64,000 nucleotides of DNA from Streptomyces sp. AC555_RSS877 (GTDB lineage Bacteria > Actinomycetota > Actinomycetes > Streptomycetales > Streptomycetaceae): assembly GCF_019049245.1 (NCBI RefSeq), contig NZ_JAGMUK010000064.1, positions 62,001-126,000 on the forward strand. Direction: 5' to 3'. Shown here in pieces: positions 38,462-46,000 of the stretch; positions within the stretch are counted from its first letter, which is position 1; every line of letters starts with the position of its first letter. The notes under the pieces are model-generated. The model made no database searches and was not told the origin of the DNA. It worked only from the letters and a program-made list of their open reading frames with translations. The position numbers and the translations under genes are program-made.

Positions 38462-40336
38462 TCACGCTTCGCGCGACCCCGCGTACATCTCGTCGATCAG
38501 GTGCTTGTACTCCCGCTCGACGACCGGTCGCTTCAGCTTCAGGCTCGGCGTGATCTCACCGTGCTCGATGTCGAGATCCCGCGGCAGCAACCGGAACTTC
38601 TTGATGGTCTGCCACCGCTGCAGCCCCTCGTTGAGCTGCGCCACGTATCCCTCGACCATCGAGACCGTCACCGGCGCGGCGACCACCTCCGCGTACGGCT
38701 TCCCCTCCAGCCCGTTCTCCTTCGCCCAGTCGAGGATCGAGACCTCGTCCAGCGCGATGAGCGCCGTGCAGAAGTTCCGGTCGGCCCCGTGGACCAGGAT
38801 GTTGGAGACGTACGGGCACACCGCCTTGAACTGCCCCTCGACCTCGGCGGGCGCGATGTACTTACCGCCGGAAGTCTTGATGAGGTCCTTCTTGCGGTCG
38901 GTGATCCGCAGGTACCCGTCGGGCGACAGCTCGCCGATGTCACCGGTGTGGAACCAGCCGTCCGACTCCAGGACCTCGGCGGTCTTCTCGGGCAGCCCGT
39001 GGTAGCCCTCCATGATGCCGGGGCCGCGCAGCAGGATCTCGCCGTCGTCCGCGATGCGCACCTCCGTGCCGGGCAGCGGCTTGCCGACCGTGCCGGTGCG
39101 GTAGGCCTCACCGGGGTTCACGAAGGAGGCGGCCGACGACTCCGTGAGGCCGTAGCCCTCGAGGATGTGGATGCCGGCGCCGGAGAAGAAGTAGCCGATC
39201 TCGGGCGCGAGCGCGGCCGAGCCGGAGACACAGGCACGCAGGTTGCCGCCGAAGGCCTCGCGGATCTTGGCGTACACCAGCGCGTCCGCGACCTTGTGCT
39301 TGGCGGAGAGTCCGAAGGGCGCCGACGCCGTGCCGGTGCGCCGGAAGTTGTCCTGGGTGACCTTGGCGTACTCGCGGGCGACCTCGGCGGCCCACTGGAA
39401 GATCTTGTACTTGGCGCCGCCGCCCGCCCGGGCCTTCGCGGCGACCCCGTTGTAGACCTTCTCGAAGATGCGCGGGACGGCCGCCATGTACGTCGGCTGG
39501 ACGACCGGCAGGTTCTCGATGATCTTGTCGACGCGGCCGTCGACGGCGGTGACGTGCCCGACCTCGATCTGTCCCGAGGTGAGCACCTTGCCGAAGACGT
39601 GGGCGAGCGGCAGCCACAGGTACTGCACGTCGTCGGCGCTGATCAGCCCGGTCGCGGCGGTCGCCTTCGCCATGTACGACCAGTTGCCGTGCGGCAGGCG
39701 GACACCCTTGGGGCGGCCGGTGGTGCCGGAGGTGTAGATGAGGGTGGCGAGCTGGTCCTTGGTGATCGCGCCGACCTTCTCCTTGATCAGGTCGGGGTTC
39801 TTCTCCAGGTACGCGGCACCGCGCTGCTCCAGCTCGGCGAGCGTGAGCACCCAGTCGCCGGTCTCGGCCCCGGCCGGGTCGATCACCACGACATGGGTGA
39901 GGTCGGGCAGCTCGGCGCGCTTCTCCCGCGCCTTGGCGAGCTGCTCGGCGTTCTCCGCGAACAGGACCTTGCTCCCGGAGTCCGCGAGGATGAACGCGGA
40001 CTCGTCGGCGTTGGTCTGCGGATAGACCGTGGTCGTGGCGGCACCGGCGCACAGGATGCCCAGGTCCGCGAGGATCCACTCGACCCGCGTCGAGGAGGAG
40101 AGGGCGACCCGCTGCTCCGGCTGCACACCGAGCTCGATCAGCCCGGCGGCGATGGCGAAGACCCGCTCGGCGGTCTGCCCCCAGCTCAGCGACTTCCAGT
40201 CGTCCGGCCCCTGGCCGGAGGCCGGAGGTACGGGGTAGCGGTACGCCTCGGCGTCCGGTGTGGCCGCCACGCGCTCCAGGAAAACGGCCGCCACGGTCGG
40301 CGGACGGTTCTCGATCAGTGTCTGTGTGTCGCTCAC
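38462..40336 (-). CDS. Long-chain fatty acid-CoA ligase
   Basis: A 624-residue AMP-forming acyl-CoA synthetase that activates fatty acids through an acyl-adenylate. It shows the P-loop YTSGTTGRPKGV, YGLTESSA, TGDIGELSPDGYL, and the RKKDLIKTSGGKYIAP hinge with the catalytic lysine near the C-terminus. The long insertion between core motifs is typical of FadD15/ACSL-type bacterial enzymes. GTG 40336 is chosen because GGAGG lies a few bases upstream; the longer frame has no site. Confidence 0.9.
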   Translation of the reverse strand: MSDTQTLIENRPPTVAAVFLERVAATPDAEAYRYPVPPASGQGPDDWKSLSWGQTAERVFAIAAGLIELGVQPEQRVALSSSTRVEWILADLGILCAGAATTTVYPQTNADESAFILADSGSKVLFAENAEQLAKAREKRAELPDLTHVVVIDPAGAETGDWVLTLAELEQRGAAYLEKNPDLIKEKVGAITKDQLATLIYTSGTTGRPKGVRLPHGNWSYMAKATAATGLISADDVQYLWLPLAHVFGKVLTSGQIEVGHVTAVDGRVDKIIENLPVVQPTYMAAVPRIFEKVYNGVAAKARAGGGAKYKIFQWAAEVAREYAKVTQDNFRRTGTASAPFGLSAKHKVADALVYAKIREAFGGNLRACVSGSAALAPEIGYFFSGAGIHILEGYGLTESSAASFVNPGEAYRTGTVGKPLPGTEVRIADDGEILLRGPGIMEGYHGLPEKTAEVLESDGWFHTGDIGELSPDGYLRITDRKKDLIKTSGGKYIAPAEVEGQFKAVCPYVSNILVHGADRNFCTALIALDEVSILDWAKENGLEGKPYAEVVAAPVTVSMVEGYVAQLNEGLQRWQTIKKFRLLPRDLDIEHGEITPSLKLKRPVVEREYKHLIDEMYAGSREA

Positions 40337-40548
40337 GACATCCTCCGGGGCCCGCGGCTGCGCGGCTGGCTCATTGCGGCTGTTGTTTAACTCACGAGTA
40401 ACTACCGAGCAGGGATCAGAGTAAAGCGCGACCGGCCGGTGCGTAAGGGGCCGCGGCCTGTCACTTCCTACAGAGAGCGACACTACGCACGCGTAGGGGC
40501 CTGCCCCGTGAACACGCGGCAGGCCCCCAGTCTCGCGGTAAAGGACGA

Positions 40549-42417
40549 CTACTTCTTGCCCTTGCCGGAACCCGCGTTCTCGTCGCTGGACAGAACGGCG
40601 ATGAAGGCCTCCTGCGGAACCTCCACGGAACCGACCATCTTCATCCGCTTCTTGCCTTCCTTCTGCTTCTCCAGCAGCTTCCGCTTACGGGAGATGTCAC
40701 CGCCGTAGCACTTGGCGAGGACGTCCTTGCGGATGGCGCGGATGGTCTCGCGGGCGATCACCCGGGAGCCGATGGCGGCCTGGATGGGAATCTCGAAGGC
40801 CTGGCGCGGGATCAGCTCACGCAACTTGGCGACGAGCCGTACGCCATACGCGTACGCGGCGTCCTTGTGGGTGACGGCGGAGAAGGCGTCGACCCGGTCG
40901 CCGTGGAGCAGGATGTCGACCTTCACCAGCTGGGCGTCCTGCTCGCCGGTGGGCTCGTAGTCCAGCGAGGCGTAACCGCGGGTCTTGGACTTCAGCTGAT
41001 CGAAGAAGTCGAAGACGATCTCGGCGAGCGGGAGCGTGTAGCGGATCTCGACGCGGTCCTCGGAGAGGTAGTCCATGCCGAGGAGGGTGCCGCGGCGGGT
41101 CTGGCACAGCTCCATGATCGAACCGATGAACTCGCTCGGCGCGAGGATCGTGGCCCGGACGACCGGCTCGAAGACCTTGTCGATCTTGCCCTCGGGGAAC
41201 TCGCTCGGGTTGGTGACCGTGTGCTCCTTCCCGTCCTCCATGATCACGCGGTAGACCACGTTGGGCGCGGTGGCGATGAGTTCGAGGTTGAACTCGCGCT
41301 CCAGGCGCTCACGGATGACGTCGAGGTGCAGCAGGCCGAGGAAGCCGACGCGGAAGCCGAAGCCGAGCGCCGCGGAGGTCTCCGGCTCGTAGACCAGGGC
41401 GGCGTCGTTGAGCTGGAGCTTGTCCAGCGCCTCGCGCAGGTCCGGGTAGTCCGAGCCGTCCAGCGGATAGAGACCGGAGAACACCATCGGCTTGGGGTCC
41501 TTGTACCCGCCGAGGGCCTCGGTGGCGCCCTTGTCCTTGCTGGTGATGGTGTCACCGACCTTGGACTGACGGACGTCCTTCACGCCGGTGATGATGTAGC
41601 CCACCTCGCCGACGCCGATGCCGTCGGCCGGCGTCATCTCGGGGGACGAGACGCCGATCTCGAGGAGCTCGTGGGTGGCGCCGGTCGACATCATCTTGAT
41701 GCGCTCGCGCTTGTTGAGCTGGCCGTCGATGACACGGACGTAGGTGACCACGCCCCGGTAGGAGTCGTAGACCGAGTCGAAGATCATCGCGCGGGCGGGG
41801 GCGTCCTTGACGCCCACCGGGGCCGGTACGTCACGGACCACCCGGTCCAGCAGCGCGTCCACACCGATGCCGGTCTTCGCCGAGACCTTGAGCACGTCGT
41901 CCGGGTCGCAGCCGATGAGGTTGGCGAGCTCCTCGGAGAACTTCTCCGGCTGGGCGGCCGGCAGGTCGATCTTGTTCAGCACCGGGACGATGGTGAGCTC
42001 GTTCTCCATCGCCAGGTAGAGGTTGGCGAGGGTCTGGGCCTCGATACCCTGGGCGGCGTCGACGAGAAGCACGGTGCCCTCGCAGGCCGCGAGCGACCGC
42101 GAGACCTCGTAGGTGAAGTCGACGTGCCCCGGGGTGTCGATCATGTTGAGGATGTGCGTGTTGGTCTTGTCATGGGTGGGAGCCCATGGCAGACGCACGG
42201 CCTGTGACTTGATCGTGATGCCGCGCTCACGCTCGATGTCCATGCGGTCGAGGTACTGAGCACGCATCTGCCGTTGCTCGACCACACCGGTCAGCTGGAG
42301 CATCCGGTCGGCGAGCGTGGACTTGCCGTGGTCGATGTGCGCGATGATGCAAAAGTTGCGGAGCAGCGCCGGGTCGGTACGGCTCGGCTCGGGCACATGG
42401 CTGGGGATCGCGGGCAC
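40549..42417 (-). CDS. lepA: Elongation factor 4 (LepA)
   Basis: A 622-residue translational GTPase that back-translocates or remodels stalled ribosomes. G1 AHIDHGKST, G3 DTPGHVDF and G4 NKID are present, with the characteristic LepA C-terminal domain ending in a Lys/Gly-rich tail. GTG 42417 with AGGA about seven bases upstream gives exactly the normal streptomycete length. It is divergent from rpsT, a pairing conserved in the genus. Confidence 0.97.
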   Translation of the reverse strand: MPAIPSHVPEPSRTDPALLRNFCIIAHIDHGKSTLADRMLQLTGVVEQRQMRAQYLDRMDIERERGITIKSQAVRLPWAPTHDKTNTHILNMIDTPGHVDFTYEVSRSLAACEGTVLLVDAAQGIEAQTLANLYLAMENELTIVPVLNKIDLPAAQPEKFSEELANLIGCDPDDVLKVSAKTGIGVDALLDRVVRDVPAPVGVKDAPARAMIFDSVYDSYRGVVTYVRVIDGQLNKRERIKMMSTGATHELLEIGVSSPEMTPADGIGVGEVGYIITGVKDVRQSKVGDTITSKDKGATEALGGYKDPKPMVFSGLYPLDGSDYPDLREALDKLQLNDAALVYEPETSAALGFGFRVGFLGLLHLDVIRERLEREFNLELIATAPNVVYRVIMEDGKEHTVTNPSEFPEGKIDKVFEPVVRATILAPSEFIGSIMELCQTRRGTLLGMDYLSEDRVEIRYTLPLAEIVFDFFDQLKSKTRGYASLDYEPTGEQDAQLVKVDILLHGDRVDAFSAVTHKDAAYAYGVRLVAKLRELIPRQAFEIPIQAAIGSRVIARETIRAIRKDVLAKCYGGDISRKRKLLEKQKEGKKRMKMVGSVEVPQEAFIAVLSSDENAGSGKGKK

Positions 42418-42516
42418 GCAGGGTCCTGATTCTTGAGGCGTCCGCAGTGTCTGCGGTCTCGGGTCGGATCGATACGTAGCCTCCATGGTCCCACGGGCCG
42501 GGACCGGCGACCGGTT

Positions 42517-42546
42517 TGGGCCACTCGGACGCCCGCTGGTAGTCTG
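42517..42546 (+). promoter_or_regulatory. rpsT promoter
   Basis: A -35 TTGGGC (42517-42522) and a -10 TAGTCT (42541-42546) are separated by 18 bases, a good match to the housekeeping sigma consensus of Streptomyces. It implies a 5' leader of roughly 95 bases before rpsT, long enough for feedback by S20, though I see no defined fold. Confidence 0.65.
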
Positions 42547-42648
42547 GGTGGCTGTGTCTCCTGCCCTCTCAGCACGAGACACGACTTCTGGAAAATCATC
42601 GGTGCGGGACCCGTGCGGCTCCGTGCCTGAACCTGTAGAGGCTCATCA

Positions 42649-42915
42649 GTGGCGAACATCAAGTCCCAGATCAAGCGGATCAAGACCAACGAGAAGGCCC
42701 GGCTGCGCAACAAGGCCGTCAAGTCCTCCCTGAAGACCGCGATCCGCAAGGCCCGCGAGGCCGCTGCCGCGGGTGACGTCGAGAAGGCCACCGAGTACCA
42801 GCGCGCGGCTGCGCGTCAGCTCGACAAGGCCGTCTCCAAGGGCGTCATCCACAAGAACCAGGCCGCCAACAAGAAGTCGGCGCTGGCGTCGAAGGTCGCG
42901 ACCCTCAAGGGCTGA
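42649..42915 (+). CDS. rpsT: 30S ribosomal protein S20
   Basis: An 88-residue, strongly basic, helical protein that binds 16S rRNA early in 30S assembly. It starts MANIKSQIKRIKTNEK from GTG 42649 and ends KVATLKG. It is a single-gene unit with its own promoter (42517-42546) and a strong hairpin beyond the stop. Confidence 0.98.
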   Translation: MANIKSQIKRIKTNEKARLRNKAVKSSLKTAIRKAREAAAAGDVEKATEYQRAAARQLDKAVSKGVIHKNQAANKKSALASKVATLKG

Positions 42916-43037
42916 ACCCCTTCTTTGATCTGACCGCCGGAGGGAATCGAGCGGGCCCTCTCATCCGCTCCCGTCCGGCACCCCGAGTCTGTGCGCGACC
43001 TGCGTTCGCCACGCGGGCACGGACTCACCCCTCTTTG

Positions 43038-43090
43038 TACCGAAGGCCCCGCCGCCGCCCTTCCCCAGGGCGACGGCGGGGCCTTCGGTA
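43038..43090. terminator. Strong 17-bp hairpin terminator
   Basis: Arms 43038-43054 (TACCGAAGGCCCCGCCG) and 43074-43090 are exact reverse complements around a 19-base loop that can extend the stem. It lies between the convergent rpsT and NTF2-like genes and can serve both. There is no U-tract. Confidence 0.85.
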
Positions 43091-43117
43091 TGGCATGCCC
43101 GCGCGGCCGGCAGGCAG

Positions 43118-43528
43118 TCACGACCAGAATGCGTCGCCCTTCTCCATGTCTTCGACGCACTCGTCGAGGTCGGTCATCTTGTCTCCGACGATCCGGAAGA
43201 CGATGCCCCCGCGTTCGTCGATGTGCTTGTCGCCCCGGTCGGCGGTGAAGCGGTGCACGGAGACGGCGTGCCCGCGGCCATCGACGAACACGTTGAGCAA
43301 CTCGACACGGAACGACCCGTCCGTCTCCGAGTAGAGCCGGCCGTAGTACCCGTCGAAGATCGAGTCGACTCCCTTGTAGTCCCCCGAGAGCGGGTGGGAA
43401 CCGGGTACATGGTGGGTGCAGTCCCCGGTCATCATGCCGCGCAGAGTATCCATGTCCCCACGCTGGAAGGCCTCGTAGCCCTTGCGGACGAGCATGGCGT
43501 GCGGGTGTTCAGCCACGGCGATCGCCAC
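43118..43528 (-). CDS. NTF2-like / SnoaL-like domain protein
   Basis: A 136-residue cone-shaped NTF2-fold protein: a first helix (HPHAMLVRKGYEAFQRGD), a loop with FDGYYGRL, then strands such as VELLNVFVDGRGHAVSVHRF. Members range from ketosteroid isomerases and polyketide cyclases to stress-related binding proteins, so function is open. The GTG at 43528 follows AGGAAAG closely. It is a single gene between rpsT and holA. Confidence 0.8.
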   Translation of the reverse strand: MAIAVAEHPHAMLVRKGYEAFQRGDMDTLRGMMTGDCTHHVPGSHPLSGDYKGVDSIFDGYYGRLYSETDGSFRVELLNVFVDGRGHAVSVHRFTADRGDKHIDERGGIVFRIVGDKMTDLDECVEDMEKGDAFWS

Positions 43529-43662
43529 CTTTCCTGATCCGGCGATGGACGGCTGATACGCACGATTCTCCTCCTGTGGGAGGGAAGAGCTACTTGATCA
43601 GACCGGTCCTCCGGAGCACGCCGTCGCCGTCCTCTGACCTGTGACAGCCCTCCGGGATAAAG

Positions 43663-43716
43663 CCCGTCCTCCGGACCGTGCCCGTCCTCCGGATCACGTC
43701 CGTCCTCTGGACCGCG
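43663..43716. repeat. Three degenerate 18-bp tandem repeats
   Basis: The unit CCCGTCCTCCGGACCGTG recurs at 43663, 43681 and 43699 with one to four changes; a related GGTCCTCCGGAGCACG occurs near 43605. The third unit overlaps the last codons of holA, so the array may have lengthened or altered the protein's C-terminus. Confidence 0.7.
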
Positions 43717-44683
43717 CCGCCCGCGCGATCGCTACGACCGCCTTCTCCAGGGCGTACTCGGGGTCGTCCCCGCCGCCCTTCACCCCGGCGTCGGCCTCGG
43801 CCACGGCCCGCAGCGCGAAGGCCACCCCGTCCGGCGTCCACCCCCGCATCTGCTGCCGCACCCGGTCGATCTTCCACGGCGGCATCCCGAGTTCCCGCGC
43901 GAGATCGGCCGGACGGCCTCCTCGTGCTGAGGACAGCTTGCCGATGGCCCGCACGCCCTGCGCCAACGCACTGGTGATCAACACCGGCGCGACCCCCGTC
44001 GCCAGCGACCACCTGAGCGCCTCCAGCGCCTCGGCGACCCGCCCCTCCACCGCCCGGTCCGCGACCGTGAAGCTCGACGCCTCGGCCCGCCCGGTGTAGT
44101 ACCGCCCGACAACGGCCTCGTCGATGGTCCCCTCGACATCGGCGGCGAGCTGCGACACGGCGGACGCCAGCTCCCGCAGATCACTCCCGATCGAGTCCAC
44201 GAGCGCCTGACAGGCCTCGGGCGTCGCCGACCGCCCGATCGCCCGGAACTCCCCCCGCACGAACGCCAGCCGGTCCGCCGGCTTCGTCATCTTCGGGCAC
44301 GCCACCTCCCGCGCCCCCACCTTGCGCGCGGCATCCAGCAGCCCTTTGCCCTTGGCCCCGCCCGCGTGCAGCAGCACAAGCGTGATCTCCTCGGCGGGCG
44401 CCCCGAGATACGCCTTCACGTCCTTGATCGTGTCGGCCGACAGATCCTGCGCATTGCGTACGACGACAACCTTCCGCTCCGCGAAGAGCGACGGGCTGGT
44501 CAACTCCGCCAGCGTCCCGGGCTGCAACTGGTCCGACGTCAGGTCCCGCACGTCCGTATCCGCATCCGCCGCCCTGGCAGCCACCACCACCTCCCGCACA
44601 GCACGGTCGAGCAGCAGCTCCTCCTGGCCGACGGCAAGCGTCACGGCGGCGAGAGGGTCGTCTTCAGCAGTCTTCCTGGCCAT
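43694..44683 (-). CDS. holA: DNA polymerase III subunit delta
   Basis: A 329-residue clamp-loader delta subunit that opens the beta clamp. The AAA+-like N-terminal domain lacks Walker motifs, as expected. The sequence PSLFAERKVVVVRNAQ marks the clamp-binding region, and ALRWSLATGVAPVLITSALAQGVR lies in the collar domain. ATG 44683 (MARKTAED) matches relatives; ATG 44696 would add four residues. There is no strong Shine-Dalgarno. The gene's end overlaps a short tandem repeat. Confidence 0.93.
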   Translation of the reverse strand: MARKTAEDDPLAAVTLAVGQEELLLDRAVREVVVAARAADADTDVRDLTSDQLQPGTLAELTSPSLFAERKVVVVRNAQDLSADTIKDVKAYLGAPAEEITLVLLHAGGAKGKGLLDAARKVGAREVACPKMTKPADRLAFVRGEFRAIGRSATPEACQALVDSIGSDLRELASAVSQLAADVEGTIDEAVVGRYYTGRAEASSFTVADRAVEGRVAEALEALRWSLATGVAPVLITSALAQGVRAIGKLSSARGGRPADLARELGMPPWKIDRVRQQMRGWTPDGVAFALRAVAEADAGVKGGGDDPEYALEKAVVAIARAARSRGRT

Positions 44684-44810
44684 CGCGTACAGCATGGCAC
44701 GGGCCACTGACAGCGGAGCCGTCCGTTGAGGCCGCGGGCATCGTGCCGCTGGGGCGATGGGGGTCGGTCCCCCCATCAGTCCCCGGCCCTGCTCCACCCA
44801 TGCCTCGGGG

Positions 44811-45056
44811 CTACGGCTCCTCCCGCCACCCGTCCCACTCCCCCGCGAACTCGTCCAGCTCGCGAGGATCCAACCGCTCCCCGTCATCCCGCAGCACCAC
44901 CAGCCACTGCGCGTCTTCCGCATCGTCCTCCCCGGCCAGCGCATCCCGCACAAGCCGCGGCTCCTCGTCGACCGCGAACCGCTCCCGCAGCGCCTCGGCC
45001 ACCTCCTCCGCCGCATCCCGGTCGGGCAGCACCAGCACATGTCTCACATCACTCAC
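44811..45056 (-). CDS. Small acidic protein of unknown function (81 aa)
   Basis: An acidic protein starting VSDVRHVLVLPDRDAAEEV from GTG 45056. It has a beta-alpha-beta look: a strand (HVLVLPD), a helix (AAEEVAEALRERF), a strand (WLVVLRD) and a Trp/Asp-rich tail. I recognise the pattern as a conserved streptomycete protein next to holA but know no function. GACAAT lies six bases before the start, a weak leaderless signal. Confidence 0.65.
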   Translation of the reverse strand: MSDVRHVLVLPDRDAAEEVAEALRERFAVDEEPRLVRDALAGEDDAEDAQWLVVLRDDGERLDPRELDEFAGEWDGWREEP

Positions 45057-45141
45057 GGAGCCATTGTCAGGCACCCTGCCCGGCCGAACTGAGCCTCCCT
45101 CCCCTGCCCGCCCCCGCCCGCCGCCCCCCTCCCGGCAAGAA

Positions 45142-45996
45142 TCACCCGCTCCGGTCGGCACTCCGCACCACCGGCACACGGTCGAGCTCGACGCCGAACC
45201 GCTCCCGATACACCTCCAGCACCTCCTCGTCCGTCTCCAGCCCACACTCCTTCCGCGTCCCGTCGCTCCCCGTCACCTTGAAGCGACGCCCGCTGAGCGT
45301 GATCCGTCCCCCGTCCTCCGTGACCCGCGAGCAGACGAGCGACCGCGTGAAGTGCGACCGGGGTGAGGTGCTGTGCCACCAGGCCCCGACCACGAAGTCC
45401 CCGAGCTCCCGAGGCCGCACCTCCAACCGGTATTCAGCCCTGCCGTCCATGACGACGTCCAGATCCGCCGCCCCCGCCGCCCGAACCCCGGCCGCGTCCG
45501 GCCCCGCCTCGACGATCCGGAACGTGCCACCGGGATCCTCCTGCTCCCCCCGCGCCCCGAACGCCAGCGGATAGTGACTGTGCGCCCCGAACCCGACGTC
45601 GGCCAGCCACTCACGCCCGTCCACGGTCCGCACCCGCAGCGCGACATGGTCGTACGGAATCCCGAGCCGCCCCTCCTCCCCGTACACCCGCGCCGCGAGC
45701 AGCGTGACATCGAACCCGACCGCGGTGAGCAACAGCCCGAACACTCCGTTGAGTTCGTAACAGAACCCTCCCCTCCGCGCGCCCACCACCTTGTCCAGCA
45801 GCCGCTTCTCCTCCAGCACGATCTCCTCCCCGAGATGGACCGACAGGTTCTCGAAGGGCACGTTCTGCAGATGGCGCAGGTGCAGATCGCGCAGCACGCC
45901 GATGGTGGCGCTCGGGACGCCGTCCGCGCCGGCGGGCCACGCCGACCGTTCGATTCCCAGGCGGCGAAGGTAGGCATCAACCTGTGCGGAGTTCAT
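45142..45996 (-). CDS. nat: Arylamine N-acetyltransferase
   Basis: A 284-residue NAT that transfers acetyl groups from acetyl-CoA to arylamines or hydrazines. The catalytic triad is C79 in RRGGFCYELN, H117 in PYDHVAL and D133 in LADVGFG. Related enzymes (RifF type) close ansamycin macrolactams, but no polyketide genes are near, so a detoxifying role is more likely. The start lies four bases from the comEC stop. Confidence 0.93.
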   Translation of the reverse strand: MNSAQVDAYLRRLGIERSAWPAGADGVPSATIGVLRDLHLRHLQNVPFENLSVHLGEEIVLEEKRLLDKVVGARRGGFCYELNGVFGLLLTAVGFDVTLLAARVYGEEGRLGIPYDHVALRVRTVDGREWLADVGFGAHSHYPLAFGARGEQEDPGGTFRIVEAGPDAAGVRAAGAADLDVVMDGRAEYRLEVRPRELGDFVVGAWWHSTSPRSHFTRSLVCSRVTEDGGRITLSGRRFKVTGSDGTRKECGLETDEEVLEVYRERFGVELDRVPVVRSADRSG

Positions 45997-46000
45997 GACC

